This document shows, in pieces, positions 21,419 to 34,045 of a stretch of DNA of 64,000 nt; position 1 is the first letter of the stretch, and the number at the start of each line of letters is the position of its first letter. The stretch lies in NCBI RefSeq assembly GCF_000003855.2, contig NW_003101679.1, positions 1,581,037 to 1,645,036 on the forward strand, written 5' to 3'. Both the position numbers and the translations under genes were made by a program. The DNA is from Blastomyces gilchristii SLH14081. Taxonomy: Eukaryota > Ascomycota > Eurotiomycetes > Onygenales > Ajellomycetaceae. Under the pieces are notes generated by a model. The model was given only the letters and a program-made list of their open reading frames with translations. It was not told where the DNA came from and did not search any database.

Positions 21419-24400
21419 TTAGTCTCTTCTTTTCAGAAGCAGTTCTCATCAGTCAAGAGCCACTGTTTCAGATAATATGGAACTCAGAGTCCAGGTCAGT
21501 TGATCATAGCTGATTCATTTCATGAGATATTATCAGCTGTGACTGTGGAGTCTCTTATCAAGAATATTCTCAATCTCTCACTCAAGCTTATTATCTTCTT
21601 CTATAATGTCTGATGACTGTCAGTCAGAAGTCAGTTGAGAAGAGAACAGATCAGTGATGGCACAGTGAAGCAAGCTTGTGTAGAAGACATTATGAATTTC
21701 TGATAATATGTTAAGATGATAGTTGTGACTATCTAGAACTTCTATCACTTTATACCTGATGTGATGATAATCTAGTGTACAAGATGAATGTGTGATTTGT
21801 ATGTTCTTGAGATTTAATCACATAAGATCTTCTATCTTATACTGCTCTGTGAGATCTTATTGAATGTTGATTTGATCTTCTTGAACTTGTTTCACAGTTG
21901 CTATGAAGGCCTCTGCTCAGTCACAGATGTCTCAGAGCTTTATTACTATATTATCAGCAATTTGAATTGAACTGTGAGGATTCAGTGTGAACTGTGTGAT
22001 CTCTAGAAGATTCAACACTTTTATGTGATATCTGTGTGTAAGGAAGAACAGGCTTACATCTGTTGAAACAGTATCTTGACTGTTGATAGTGATCTCTGTA
22101 TGTAGAAGAAGGTCATATCAATCATCTTATAAGTAATTGCAGAACTTATGAAGATAATTCTTTACAGTCTGAATTATCTGTTCTGATGCATCATCAGTCT
22201 CAGAGTGATAGACAGTTAACAGATAATATATAATCTTGAGAACTTGACAGATTCATGTTCAGAGAGTGCTTACAAATTGATGATCTTAATTCAATACTAT
22301 TGATCTCAGTAATTCATGCATTTGATAGAATGAACTCTGTAAGAAGGATTCAGTGACTTGTTCAGTATTCATCTTATTGCAAGATTTCAATATTACACTC
22401 TTACTTAGTTAATCAATGATGATCAGAATGTTTCTACAATCTTTGCTCTTAGATAGATCAACAGTGAAGTCAATTGCTATATCTTATCAGATTCTATCAG
22501 AAATATCAAGTGATTTCAGTAGATCTTTTCTACAGTTCTTTCATGAGATAACAGAAGAACAGTGATTACAGTTTCAAATAAAGTGTCTGATACTGTTTGA
22601 TATCTTAGATTAATAGAACTCTCAGAAGATCATTCTATACAGTTGTTCATAATCTGAATGATCAGTCATACATGAATCATGCATCTCTTGCATTATTCAG
22701 GTATGTAAGAATTCAGAGTAAGAGACTCAGTGTTGTTCATGAAATTGTAGAGTGTTATTATCATTGATTGATCATTCTGATATGTCAATTCTTACATGTA
22801 GTTCTGAGAGAAATCAGAGTGCTTCTTGTTATACTGCTTCAGTGAGTGCTCAGAGAAGTTCATTGATTTAAGCTGCTGTATATCATAGCTCATCTAATGT
22901 AGGTTCAGAAGAAGTTGAGATATCAGTGACAGTTCTAACTGAAGAAGCATGTATAGTTCTAATCAGAGAAGTATGTATAGTGTCATGAGCTGTTTCATCT
23001 TGATCAACTAGTATCTTCAGGTTCAAGAGCTGATGCTCTCAGTTCATTCAGTGAGTATCTGTTACATTGAATAACATATCTTACTCTTGTCATGAGAGGG
23101 TATCTGTCATCGAGTTCTGACTGTCAGAACAGTAGTGTATTATAAAATAAAAGCAGCTTAGAAACTCAGATCATTGCATCTGTTATTCAGTGAGTTTATA
23201 AGTAGTTATGAAGTATTTGAGATTCTTATGATCTGTGATTATCTCAAATTCAGAGATACTTCAGAGTTCAGAGTTTCATTCTTCTAAACAGTGTACAATA
23301 GTGAGAAGTTTCTTATCATAGATCTCATAATTGTATTCAGCAGGACTCAGTTTCTTAGACATGAAGACACATGATTGTAGAACATCTTCATCATCATATT
23401 ACAATATCACTTCTTCTATCACATAGTCAGAGAAATTGACCTCAACAACTGTCTTATAATCAGAATTGAATGTTATCAGTAGAGAGATATTAATGAACAT
23501 CTTCTTCATCTGTGTAAATACAGCTTCAGTGTCTGCTGACTATTGAAATACTGAGTTTTTCTTAGTAAGATCTGTAAGTGATCTTGCAATATCTGAGAAG
23601 TTTCATATAAATCACTGATAGAAGTTAGTGAATTCAATGAAGCTTCATACATCTTTCACAGTATATGAAGCTTCTCATTCAAGAATGACAGAGATCTTCT
23701 TAGAATTCATTTGAATTCTCTTATCAGCTTCTATGATGAAATCTAAGTATTTAGTACTCTTAACTTTGAAATCACACTTGTTAATATCAATTGATAGTTC
23801 TGCTTCTTGTAGTTGTTGTAATACTCTTCACACATGCTCTTGATATTCTTTTCTGAATTCATCAGTGAAGATGAGAATGTTATCTAAATAAGCAGATATA
23901 AACTCATTAAGAAAATCTCAGAGTGCTCAGTTGATATACTTCTGAAATATACTGAAGATGTTAGTCAGTTCAAAGAGTGTGACTATTCATTCAAAGAGAT
24001 CATAATGTGTTCAGAATGCTGTAAGTCATTCATCTTCTTTGATAATATGAATCTTATGAAACATGATAATGACATCTAGCTTTGTAAATCATTGAGCTCA
24101 TCTGATCTGTGCTAGGGTTTCATTGATGAGAGGTAAGAGATATTGATCTTTCTTTGTCAATCTGTTCAGATCTCAGTAGTTCACACAGAATTGAAGTTCT
24201 TCACCTGACTTCTTTGCAAAGAGAATAGGAGCTGCAGTAGAAAAGTTGCTAATATGTATGAATCTCTTATCTAACAGATCATTGAGTGTCTTCTGAAGAA
24301 GAAGAAGTTCATCTCAAGATATATTATAAAGAGAGTCTCACAGTGACTTGAGATTCTTATCATTCTTCTTTTCTAACTTGATACTGTGATTCACTCCTGA

Positions 24401-25040
24401 GCCTTGTAAAGAAGGTATATTCATAATGTTATCTTATTGAAAGACATCTAGATAATCATAATATTATTGAGGAAGTTTTGNNNNNNNNNNNNNNNNNNNN
24501 NNNNNNNNNNNNNNNNNNNNNNNNNNNNNNNNNNNNNNNNNNNNNNNNNNNNNNNNNNNNNNNNNNNNNNNNNNNNNNNNNNNNNNNNNNNNNNNNNNNN
24601 NNNNNNNNNNNNNNNNNNNNNNNNNNNNNNNNNNNNNNNNNNNNNNNNNNNNNNNNNNNNNNNNNNNNNNNNNNNNNNNNNGTTTCAAGCATTTAATAAG
24701 ATGTCTTGTTCAGATAGTCAGGCAAGTCCCAATATAAGATTATAATTGAGATTATCAACTTCATATATATAGACATCTTCATATTGATGTTCTCTTACAT
24801 CTATGTTTAGTTTCACCATGGAACAGGTATAAACATCTTTTGAGTCATCAAATTCTGTGAGAAGTCAGGGTTTTGATAAGAAGATACACTGAAGATTATG
24901 ATGTCTTATAACTGAAGATTTTATCATTGCATAGTGACATAGACCACTGTCTACTATGACTTTCATATTATACATATTATCAATCACAGTAGATATAAGA
25001 ATTGTATTCATTGTCATTTTCTCTTCAAATTATTGTTGTC
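21419..25040 (-). pseudogene. LTR-A copy 3 Pol
   Basis: Minus-strand polyprotein matching copy 2: chromodomain/integrase C-terminus about 21430-21880, integrase core to about 22740, RNase H about 22950-23450, RT about 23450-24350 and protease about 24930-25000. The palm box near 23872-23901 reads I-S-A-Y-L-D-N: the second catalytic Asp is Asn, one G-to-A step from the intact copy 2. The 201-N gap falls between RT and protease. Numerous in-frame stops. Confidence 0.82.
24481..24681. other. Assembly gap (201 N)
   Basis: Unknown bases within LTR-A copy 3 Pol. By comparison with copy 2 (15045-15285) the missing sequence is the protease/RT linker; the gap length is roughly that expected. Confidence 1.
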
Positions 25041-25049
25041 TGATCTCTT

Positions 25050-26195
25050 CAAGCTTCTGTTTACAAATTTGAATAGAAGCTAATCTTTTTCCTGTTTTAT
25101 TAAAACATTCTTGTAGTTATCTTCTGAATCTTTCTTCACTGCAATGTGATTGATATGAACAGGTGCTGATTTATCTTTCAAATGAGAAGACACTGATCTT
25201 TCTCTTGATTGAGGAGGTATATAGGTTGATTAGCAGTTGAAAGTAATGTGCCCTGATCAGTTACAGTTGATACATACTCCTTATTGATGTTAATTGCTGA
25301 CTTCTTCAGAGATGATCTCAGAAGCTTGAAAGCCTGTTCAGACAGTGAAGACCCTTGCTTGTGTGTAGATATTCAAGTCTACTCAATTCATAGCATCTGC
25401 ATCATTGTTATTCCTCAGCATAAGTGTATGAGTTGCTGAAATATAATGTCTTCTGTCACTGTTCTGTATACTCTTGAGCTTGGTAAGATGATCATTCAAT
25501 GTCTGGAGCTGTGTGCAGAAGTCTTTATAAGTCTGGTCTTCATCTACACTTACAAGGGTCTGTAAGAGTTTGAAAGTTAATGTCTTCTTAAGCATACTAA
25601 TCTTCATTTGATTCTCTCAAGATTGATTACCTGCTTCTAAGATCTTGGTGTTGAAGTCAGGAATAAATATTGTAAGAGAAATGTTTCTCTGTCAGATACT
25701 CTGTAATCAATCTAATGTCTTTTATTGCATGGCAGTGTCTTGAAACAGGACATCAAGATATTTCATGATGTTGTCAGGTGTTTGCAATGCTGATTCACAT
25801 GCTTTCATTCATGAATGAAACTTCTGTTTTATATGATTCTTCAATTATTCATTGATATATCAATCTTGATTGATTAGTAAACTGATAGCATCTTCATCTA
25901 CACTCAGTTTCACAAGCATTTCAATTCTTCATAATGAGTAGAGAGTGAGATTGAAAGTATTGAAATATATGAGAGCATCTAAATATTCTTTCAGCACTTT
26001 TGTATTTGATTCTGTAGATGTTGAAATTGCATGGGTTTCTTGTTATAATAATTGTTGAATCTCTTCATATTGATGTTGTTGAGTTGCATGCATATCAGCT
26101 ATTTATTGTTATTGTAGTTTCAATATTGCTTAGAGTCACTGTGATACTGTATCTATACTTGTGTTCAGAGGTTCTCTCATATTATTATTCGACAT
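25050..26195 (-). pseudogene. LTR-A copy 3 Gag
   Basis: Starts at 26195 (MSNNNMRE on the minus strand). A 74-codon open stretch (25607-25383) is the best preserved Gag core of the family: KISMLKKTLTFKLLQTLVSV and DHLTKLKSIQNS lie in it, followed by Asn/Asp repeats. A CCHC region follows near 25240. Copies 1, 2 and 5 match it throughout with transitions only, which confirms that this is the conserved capsid part. Confidence 0.8.
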
Positions 26196-26529
26196 GATTA
26201 TATTGTTTATTGAATGTGTGATATCTGTGAGATCTGAAGAAGTATAATTGTATGAATATCTCATATGTCTGAGTGTCAGAACTCTCAGATCTTTCACTGA
26301 TATTCTCTTGTAAGATCTTACTCTCTTTATAAGATCTTGTTACAGGGTCAGAGTGACTGATGAGCAAGCTTCTATCTGAGAACTTAGTGTCTGCTTAACT
26401 GTTTGACTGTTTCTCTATTTCTTATGTATTGTTACACATTTGAATATCTCTCAATGAATAATTGTTTCTAATGAGGAGATGATGTGTGAATAATTGTTTC
26501 TAATAAGAAGATGATGAATGTTATTCTAA

Positions 26530-26842
26530 TGTAAGAGGCCTACACTGAATAGATTGATATAATATATAGGTCTTATATAACAAAGAGAATAATGTTAGAG
26601 AAGGAAAGGAAAGAGAAAGTGTGAGAATCAGTGATCAAAGTGGATATTTATACATGTATGTGGTGGCTGAGGATCGGCGATCGAGAATGGCCGAGAATCG
26701 GAGTGTACGCGTTTGTGGCGGCCGAGGATCGGCGATCGAGAATGGCTGAGAATCGGAGCATACACATTTGAGAATGGAGCGGTTGGAATCTGTGGAGTGT
26801 AACGGAATAGTCTATATGATTGATCGGGCGCAGCCCGCCATA
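26530..26842 (-). repeat. 5' LTR of LTR-A copy 3
   Basis: 313 bp; the outer (right) half is nearly unmutated (ACGCGTTTGTGGCGGCCGAG and CGGGCGCAGCCCGCCATA), the inner end is mutated (GCCTACACTGAATAG). TTAAG follows. Confidence 0.92.
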
Positions 26843-26847
26843 TTAAG

Positions 26848-29800
26848 AGTCTTAAAACTAATACCTGAATCTATTACTTTCTTAATAAAAATATATACTT
26901 ATAAGAAGAGACTGTACTACAGTACTACTATTTCATCAGTATAAGAAATATTACTAAACTTAAAATCTCAGATTACTGTAGTGTCTCTAAAGCTCACAGA
27001 GTAAATAAGCTGAGTGATAAAAACTGAGAATCTGCTCTTATAATAAGCAGAATATGAGCACTCAGATCTGAGAATTAACAGACTTATAAGAGTCATCTTT
27101 AAATTACAAGATCTCTCTGAAACTTGAAAAAGATTTACAGAAACTGTGATTATCACAGCTATTATAGATAATATATACTTAGCACTTATATAACTTCAAA
27201 GACATAATTTATACATAGCTGTTTATGAGTCAGATTTATACTTTCCATCAGTATTAACAGACTCACTCACAGAGATAGAATTAGTTAATATTATAGAGTT
27301 AATTAGAGAAGACAAGTTTATCTATATAATAACTTTATAAATATCTGAGAACTTCACAGTTATAAAAACTGAGCTTCAGATATTAAAGAAATATCAAGAT
27401 CTTACAGAGATATTCAGTTCAGTTAAAATAGTTAAGCTTTTATCTTACTATAAGAAGAATCTGATAATAGATTTAATAGAAGAGTAGAAACTCTTCTGAA
27501 GATTAATCTATAATCTCTTTTATTATAAGACAGAGATCTTGCAGACTTATATAAAGAAAAATCTGAAGAATGACTTTATCTAATCTTCATAGATCTCTGT
27601 AAGAGTGTCTGTGATATTTGTGAAGAAGAAGAATGAAGATCTCAGATTATATATAAACTATTATAATCTGAACTTTAAGACTATAAAGAGTTACTACTCT
27701 CTGTCTCTGATTGAGAATGTGATTAACTGTCTTGCAGAAGCTGTTATATTCATATAACTGATTATAATTAATATATATACACAGCTATAAATATAGTCTG
27801 AAAATGAATAAAAGACTGTCTTTAGAACTATACTGAAATTATTTGAATATTTAGTAATATCTTTTAATTTAACTAATATTCTTACAGTATTTCAGTCTTT
27901 TATTAATAAAATACTTTATATATATCTGAATGTCTTTATAATAATATATCTGAATAATATATTAATGTACTCTGTAAAGAGGAAAGAACACACTGAGTAT
28001 ATATAAACTATATTAAAGATCTTAGATAAGACAGAACTGTATATTAAGCTTATAAAGCATATCTTCAGTGTCTACAGAATTAATTTTCTAGAATATATAA
28101 TCACTGTGAATAATATACAGATGAAATCTTTGTAGATTAAGACTATTCTATTATAGTCAGAGTTAACTAGTATTTACAAGATTTAAATCTTTCTAAGCTT
28201 TGTGAATTTCTATAGATGATTTATCTTTGTATTTATAAGAATCTTTTTAGCTCTTACAGACATACTGAAGAATGAAAATAAGAAAAAGTCATTTTATAAA
28301 TAAAGAATGAAAGAATTATTGAAAAGAAAGAACTATAAGAACTTTCTTATCTTAGAAGCTTACAGAGTCTTTACAAGATTAAAACAGATATTTATAAATA
28401 TAATAATACTATTTCACTTTGATTTCTTACTCTTAATCAGATTGAAGACAGATGTCTTCTTGTTTATAATTTCAGAAATAGTCTTATAACTACAGTTAAA
28501 TGAGAATAAAGTTTCAGTGATCTTTTTCTCACAGAAGATGTAACTCACAGAGATCAATTATAATATTTATAATCAGAAGCTTCTTATAATAGTGAAATTC
28601 TTCTATCATTAATATCACTACTTCAAGAATCTTATAACAGTGATTATTATTAGAACTAATTATAACAGCTTATAATACTTTACTTTAATTAAGAAACTCT
28701 CACAGTAGCAGATTCACTGTACTTAGAGATTGAGTGAGTTTTAATTCAAGACAAAGTATATTAAGAGAACTAAGAACTCAGTAGATAGACTCTCTCACAG
28801 ATCTGACTATATTAAGAAGATCAGAATGATAAACATAGAGAGACTAGAGAAGATAAAAAAGCTTCATAGAATACTCACACTGAGTGTTATAAAGAGATTG
28901 ACTAAAGAGTCTCTCAATTCTCTCTAAGAGAAGAGAGAAAAGAGAGAAAAGAAGTCTGTATAACTACTCTCTATAATACTGAGAGTTAAAACTCTGAGAA
29001 TCTCTGTGAGAATTCTTACAGAGAATATCTATAATCTGAAGAGTTTACAGACTTTGAGAAGTATTATAAAAGATCTGATGTAAGAGAAAACAGAGTATAA
29101 GTCTTTACAAGACCTTCTATTCAGATTACTAAAGCTATAACTGAAGAATGAATATACTCAGTATATTTAAAAACTGCTTATAGCAGAGATCAATCCTGCA
29201 GAAATAAAGAATTAAAGAGACTTAAATAATCTCTTATAAAGAGAGAGCTGAATTTATATATCTATGAATAAGTTTTTATATGTAGAACTTATTAAAAGAT
29301 ATTATAACTCTTCTCTAGTAAGTTATTTTACAGACACTAGAATCTATAAGTTGCTTATAAGAAAATACTTCTGACTGAAGATATAAGAGCTTATAAAGAA
29401 GATAGTGAATTCTTATACTATTTATCAGAATTCACAGATAGTGTGATTCAGATTATATAAAGAACTTACTTCTATACTTATTCTGTAGAAACCTTGAAAA
29501 TAGCTAGAAATAAACACTCTTATAAGTCTCTCTGAAAGTAAGAATATATATAATACCTGCTTTGACAGTGTGCTGATGATAGTAGATTACTTTATCAAGA
29601 TAGCATAATTTATATTCACTTACAAGAACTTAAAGTCAAAGAATTTAACTTATCTCTTTATGTGTAATATAATTCAGTTATATAAGTTATCTATGAATAT
29701 TTTCTCAGACAGAGAATTAATCTTTATAAGAGAGTTCTGATCTAATCTGATAACTATATTAAAGATCTTATAAGATTCAAGTATGACTTTTTATCAATAA

Positions 29801-30720
29801 ACAGATAATTAGACAGAATATCTGATAAGTATATTAAAATAGTATCTGTGATGCTTTGTTAATTACAATTAGAATGACTGAATGCATTGATTATCACATA
29901 TAGAGTTTATATATAAGAATTTAAAATATATCAGTACAGATAAAACTCTCTTTGAAATACTTACTAAGACTCACTTGTGAATAATCTTGATGAATCTGTG
30001 AGAGTACACTATAAAGTGTGATAATATCTGTGAACAGACTGAGAGAATTCAGAATATTCAGAAGAAAGCTCACGAATTCTTGAGAAAGACTCAAGAGTAT
30101 TAAAAGAGATACTATGACTCTAAGCATATTATAAAGAGTTTTAAGAAAGATGATAGAGTCTGACTAAGTCTGAAAAACATGATTATATAGAGATCTAGTA
30201 AGAAGCTGAATCTCTTATAAATAGAGTCTTATAAGATTATGAAGAAAGTTAGCTCACAGTTCTATAGATTAAAACTCTTATCTGAATTACAGATACATAA
30301 TATTTTTCATATCTCTTTACTCTGTGAATATAAGGAATTCTCAGAAGAGAATTCTATAAGTCATCACTCTGTTCATAAAGTATTAGAGAGTGAAAGAGAA
30401 TACTAGATCAAAGAAATTATTAACTCAGAGAAGTAAGATTACAAGCTTTGATGCAAGATTCAGTGATAAGAGTATTCTGACAAGATAAATGAGTTCACTT
30501 AAGAATTATTTAGATAGATAAGACATCTGTGAAAGCTGAGATATGACTTTTATATTATGACTTCTAATAAGTCAGAATGATGTAGTCTTTGCTAAGAATC
30601 TGATTGTAATAAAGATATTAATACTGTTATTTATAAACTCTAGTCTACAGAGATAATGAGTTTCTACTGAGATGAACAGTCTGCAGTGTATACAAAGAAA
30701 TGAAGAAATCATATTCTTAT
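26848..30720 (+). pseudogene. gypsy-2 Pol: RT, RNase H, integrase, chromodomain
   Basis: The plus frame reads FVKKKNEDLRLYINYYNLN near 27615-27670 (RT finger), YLNNILMYS at 27947-27973 (palm box, both Asp now Asn), RNase H about 28400-28650, an integrase core with LSESKNIYNTCFDSVLMIVDYF near 29540-29600 and SDRELIFIREF near 29705-29740, a C-terminal IHNIFHISLLCEYKE box near 30290-30335, and a chromodomain-like block about 30385-30550. Domain order makes it a chromovirus distinct from LTR-A. Nearly all Gly, Pro and Trp codons are gone and stops are frequent. Confidence 0.82.
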
Positions 30721-30984
30721 TAAAAGCTAAAAAACAAAGAAAACAAAATCAGATTATGAACATAGTTTAGTGATTAATAAAGAAAATTGATACTTACAAT
30801 TTTATCATTCATAACACTCAATCTTCTCATAACTATCAATTCTTCTCTTCAAAGAAGTAGGGAGTATTATGCCTGTAATACAGATAATTGATGTATTTGA
30901 TATGAAGATTACTAAAAATGCACAGACTTTAAGAGAGCTGAATATCAGAACACACACAGTTGTAGCAGAGTCTTGAAAACTGCA
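30721..30984. other. Junction sequence between gypsy-2 and LTR-A copy 4
   Basis: AT-rich, non-coding, with an A-rich block (AAAAAACAAAGAAAACAAAA near 30730). Probably gypsy-2 3' sequence. No LTR end, duplication or 5' half of LTR-A copy 4 is visible, so the junction at about 30985 probably reflects a deletion or another rearrangement. Confidence 0.4.
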
Positions 30985-31969
30985 GATACTCTCTCATAAC
31001 AAGAGTAAGATATATTATCTGATATAATAGACACTTACTCAATGAACTGAGAGCACTGGCTCTTGAATCTGAAAATATTAGTTAATCAAGATAAAAACAA
31101 CTCATGACACTATACACACTTTTCTGATTAGAATACTCTCTCTCTGAACTATCACTGATATCTCAACTTCTTCTGAATCTACACCGAATGAATTGTGATA
31201 TGCAGCAGCTCAAACTGATGAACTTCTTTAAGTACTCACTGAAGTAGTATGTCAAGAAGTACTCTGATTCCTCTCAGAACTATGTATAAGAAGTGATATC
31301 TCAGAATGCTTAATTGATAACAATATCACTCTATGATTCTGTGAACAACACTGAGTCTCTCATTCAGAACCTCTATATACTCAGATAATACAAGAGATGC
31401 ATGATTCATATATGATTGATTATTCAGATTATGAATAACTGTATTAAATGATCTTTTGAGAATTCTACTGATCTGAGATATTAAACAGTATCAGATGCTT
31501 TGTCTGAAACTGCAACTGTTGTTCCTCTATCATCTTATAAAAGAACTGTAGAAAAGGCCTGCTGAAATCACTTGATATCTCTGATAGAATCTGATGAGAT
31601 GTAGTAATTAACGTTGCTGTCAATCTCTCTGAGAGTAAGAGTTGTAGAAATGTTCTGATCATCATTGACTGATTGAGCAAGAGTGTAATATTGAAATCTT
31701 ATAATGAGATAAATACTGAATAAGTCACTGAAGTCTTCTTACAGAGTTTATTCTGTTAGATGGATGACTTGCTGAGATCTATAGTATCAGATCAGAGCTG
31801 TTATTTATAAGCACTCTCTGAACAAGAATCTTTCAAGATCTCAAGATTATACACTGTTTATCAACTGCTTATCACTCTGAGACTGATAATGTATCAGAAT
31901 AGACAATTCAGACTGTAAAGAATTATCTTCATAAGTTCTGTAATCACTTATAAGATGATTGATATAATC

Positions 31970-31983
31970 TTCTTATACACACA
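31970..31983. repeat. Target-site duplication of LINE copy 2 (left)
   Basis: TTCTTATACACACA here and TTCTTCTACACACA at 33446-33459: 14 bp with one mismatch, placed exactly at the truncated LINE start and after its (AAT)n tail. This length is normal for target-primed reverse transcription. Confidence 0.88.
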
Positions 31984-33061
31984 ATTAAATGTTGAGAAAA
32001 TTGATCATGAGAAGATATCTCCCTGGAGAGAAAAGCTGGAATCTCTCATAGACTTACAAATAAGTGAACTATCTAAAGAGAGAGAATATGAACAGTATTT
32101 GAAGAAGATCTCTACAATCAATATAAAAGACTCTATTCTGATTTACTCAGATGGCTCAAAAAATGAGAATTTGAATAGATTAGGCGCAGGCATTGCTTAT
32201 ACTGAAGATAATATCAATTTTATCTCAGATTTCTGGAATTTAGGCTGTGAATCTGAAGTCTTTGATGCTGAACTATTTGTAATAGTGAAAGCTTTCAAAC
32301 TCATTGAAATAAAATCTCATAAAAGAGGAAATAGTTTGAAAGAGGCATGGATATTCTCTGATAGTCAAGCTGCTTTAAAAAGACTTAGAAATAGTCAGAT
32401 TCATAATGGTCAAATAAATCCTGAACTGATTTTAAACTCTGTTTTGAAAATTCAAAAGAGAAGAACATCAAAACTGATAATTCATCTGCATTGAGTTCCT
32501 GCTCATATGAATATTCGTGGCAATGAATTGGCTGATTCAGCTGCAAAAAAGGGTTCAGAATTAAGCAGATCTATTCAAAAAACAGTGTCCTGGTCTTTCA
32601 TAAAGAGAAAGATAAAAGAATCTTGTTTAACCAAGTGAAATGAAAGCTGGCAGAAATAAAAGAAGAGCATACATTATTCAAGATTTGAGACAAAACCAAA
32701 ATGAAAATCTTGTTCAATTAAATATAAAAAGAAAATATTCTCATCTATAATTCAGCTAAAACTAGGACATGGTTATTTCAAATCCTATATACAAAGATTT
32801 GATGACAGATTTGATTCAACAGAGTGCTCATTCTGCAATGTGAATGAAAATCCTGAGCATATTGTAATGCATTGTGCATTATACAATAGTCTCAGAGTCA
32901 GATTAAAGAAGAAGTATGATTTAAATCAATTAAATATGAGGTTCTTATTCTCAACTGAGACAGGAATTAAATACTTAATAGACTTTCTTTCAGAAACTCA
33001 AGCAGCTACAAGAAAATGGCTGAATTCAGAAGTATCTGAATATGAAGAGGTGGAAATTGAT
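31984..33061 (+). pseudogene. LINE copy 2: RNase H and CCHC zinc knuckle
   Basis: The open part to 32494 contains all RNase H landmarks: YSDGSKNENLNRLGAGIAY (first Asp), FDAELFVIVKAF (Glu), FSDSQAALKRL (second Asp) and, after a TGA in place of Trp, VPAHMNIRGNELADSAAKKG (His/Asp). The C-terminal knuckle CSFCNVNENPEHIVMHC at 32825-32875 has all four ligands (CX2CX7HX4C). The open frame begins upstream at 31955 inside LTR-A, so that ATG is not a real start. It ends at a TAG at 33059-33061; copy 1 reads CAG there and stops two codons later, so this stop is probably a mutation. A handful of TGA codons (for example near 32493 and 32637) break it. Confidence 0.88.
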
Positions 33062-33425
33062 TAGATATAGTCTGTTAAAACAGCTATACACTATCTTTTA
33101 ATAATTTTGTTTTGTTATAGTCTCTCTTTACTGTACTTGTTTCTTTCTGTTCTTTTCTATCTATCTACTTAATGTGTCTATCTTTAAGACTATGTTCTCT
33201 TTTCCTTTGTCATGATATTTTCAAATGATTTCAAAGTATCAGAAGGCGTTGAAATACTGCAATTTGTAAACAGTTTTTGTATTCTGGGCTAGAATTTTCT
33301 GATTTTGCATATCTGAAATTGATAAATGTATAATAGTTGACTCTATAGATATAGGAAAAACCCTGAGATCTAAAGGTTCTCTGATAGATGTCATAGTCTC
33401 TGACTGCATACATCTATAATTGAAG

Positions 33426-33445
33426 AATAATAATAATAATAATAA
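33426..33445 (+). repeat. (AAT)n tail of LINE copy 2
   Basis: About six to seven AAT units between the LINE 3' UTR and the right target duplication at 33446. Confidence 0.88.
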
Positions 33446-33560
33446 TTCTTCTACACACAGAGATTGTCATCAATGACTGAGATACTGTCTTAACAGATGT
33501 AAGCCTGTTCTTCCTTATACATTATTATATGAAAGTGTTAGATCTTCTAGAGATTACACA

Positions 33561-33568
33561 GTTCACAC
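33561..33568. repeat. hAT copy 1 left target duplication GTTCACAC
   Basis: Directly before TAGACTGACCG. The base run after the other hAT end (39303) is TGTGTAAC, not GTTCACAC. Its reverse complement GTGTGAAC instead lies directly left of hAT copy 2 at 42179-42186. This exchange marks the inversion described under findings. Confidence 0.9.
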
Positions 33569-33617
33569 TAGACTGACCGTGTGACCGTGTCTGAGACCAG
33601 GATCAAACTTTACAGTT

Positions 33618-33899
33618 GTTACATTGTCTAAAAGCATTACTTCTGATCATAATTTATGTTCATCACATTGATTTCAAATCACATTATTTCAAATATTAAA
33701 GGTCTCAGATTTACTTTTTAAATAAAAATCTAGTCTCAGATAAAGAATATGTTTGAATTCTTAGTCACATTTTCATTCTGATCTCATTATTGAGAATGAT
33801 ATTAAATGAGACTATGAAATCATTTCTCACTTATATAATATATTAACATAGTGCTTATTTGTTGAAAATTCAACAGAGAGTGTTATTAAATATTATTAC
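33618..33899. repeat. Subterminal GTAAYRC motifs of hAT copy 1
   Basis: Reverse-orientation motifs GTTAC...GCATTAC at 33618-33640 and AGTGTTATTAAATATTATTAC at about 33879-33899 (last base 33899) sit near the transposon end. The same double motif appears in MITEs. Subterminal repeats can be transposase-binding sites in hAT elements; this role is inferred here. Confidence 0.5.
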
Positions 33900-33940
33900 T
33901 TTTCTAAACACAGATCATAATTCATATAATTTTAATTATA

Positions 33941-34045
33941 AAAAAAATATAAAATACAAAAAAACAACAAAAAAATAAAAAAAAAATAAAAACAAGAAAA
34001 AATCATAACAAAAAAAAAAATAAAAAAACAAAAAGAAACAATAAA
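33941..34045. repeat. A-rich low-complexity tract in hAT copy 1
   Basis: About 100 bp of A with scattered C, T and G. Its counterpart in hAT copy 2 is T-rich at about 62697-62835 and longer. Non-coding; likely replication-slippage length variation. Confidence 0.85.

Larger units (their letters stand above)
21106..26842 (-). mobile_element. LTR-A copy 3: Ty3/gypsy chromovirus
   Basis: Full-length minus-strand element with two 313-bp LTRs (21106-21418 and 26530-26842) and TTAAG duplications, inserted in gypsy-2. It aligns with copy 2 over its whole length. An assembly gap (24481-24681) removes the RT/protease linker. Confidence 0.92.
20706..30984 (+). mobile_element. gypsy-2: Ty3/gypsy chromovirus, interrupted by LTR-A copy 3
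   Basis: Plus-strand polyprotein remnants: protease/upstream region (20740-21100 and 26848-27400), RT, RNase H, integrase and chromodomain (to about 30550). Removing LTR-A copy 3 with one TTAAG rejoins the sequence. It differs from LTR-A and gypsy-3 in sequence and is even more AT-rich (many TAT/ATA). Its LTRs are not defined: the 5' side may be the island at 20437-20705, and on the 3' side it abuts truncated LTR-A copy 4 at about 30984. Confidence 0.75.
31984..33445 (+). mobile_element. LINE copy 2, 5'-truncated Tad-like LINE
   Basis: 1.46-kb insertion with the end of the RT thumb, RNase H, CCHC, 3' UTR and (AAT)n tail, flanked by a 14-bp duplication in LTR-A copy 4. It is much less mutated than LINE copy 1 (keeps TGG, GGC and CCT codons), which suggests a later insertion. 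5' truncation is typical of LINEs. Confidence 0.92.
30985..33568 (+). mobile_element. LTR-A copy 4, internal 3' part (5'-truncated)
   Basis: From ATACTCTCTCATAAC at about 30985 the sequence follows LTR-A copy 1 from about 7115 (after RNase H, through integrase), apart from the LINE insertion 31984-33445. It stops at GTTCACAC (33561-33568), where hAT copy 1 begins. The missing continuation, with integrase C-terminus, chromodomain and LTR, is found reversed at 42186-41288 and starts with the same GTTCACAC. Integrase motif SIVSDQSC is retained near 31783-31806. Stops throughout. Confidence 0.88.

Noticed and set aside
24456..24745. Open frames across the N run, and likewise across the gap near 10620-10801
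   Set aside because: Frames consist of unknown bases; they are artefacts of the assembly gaps.
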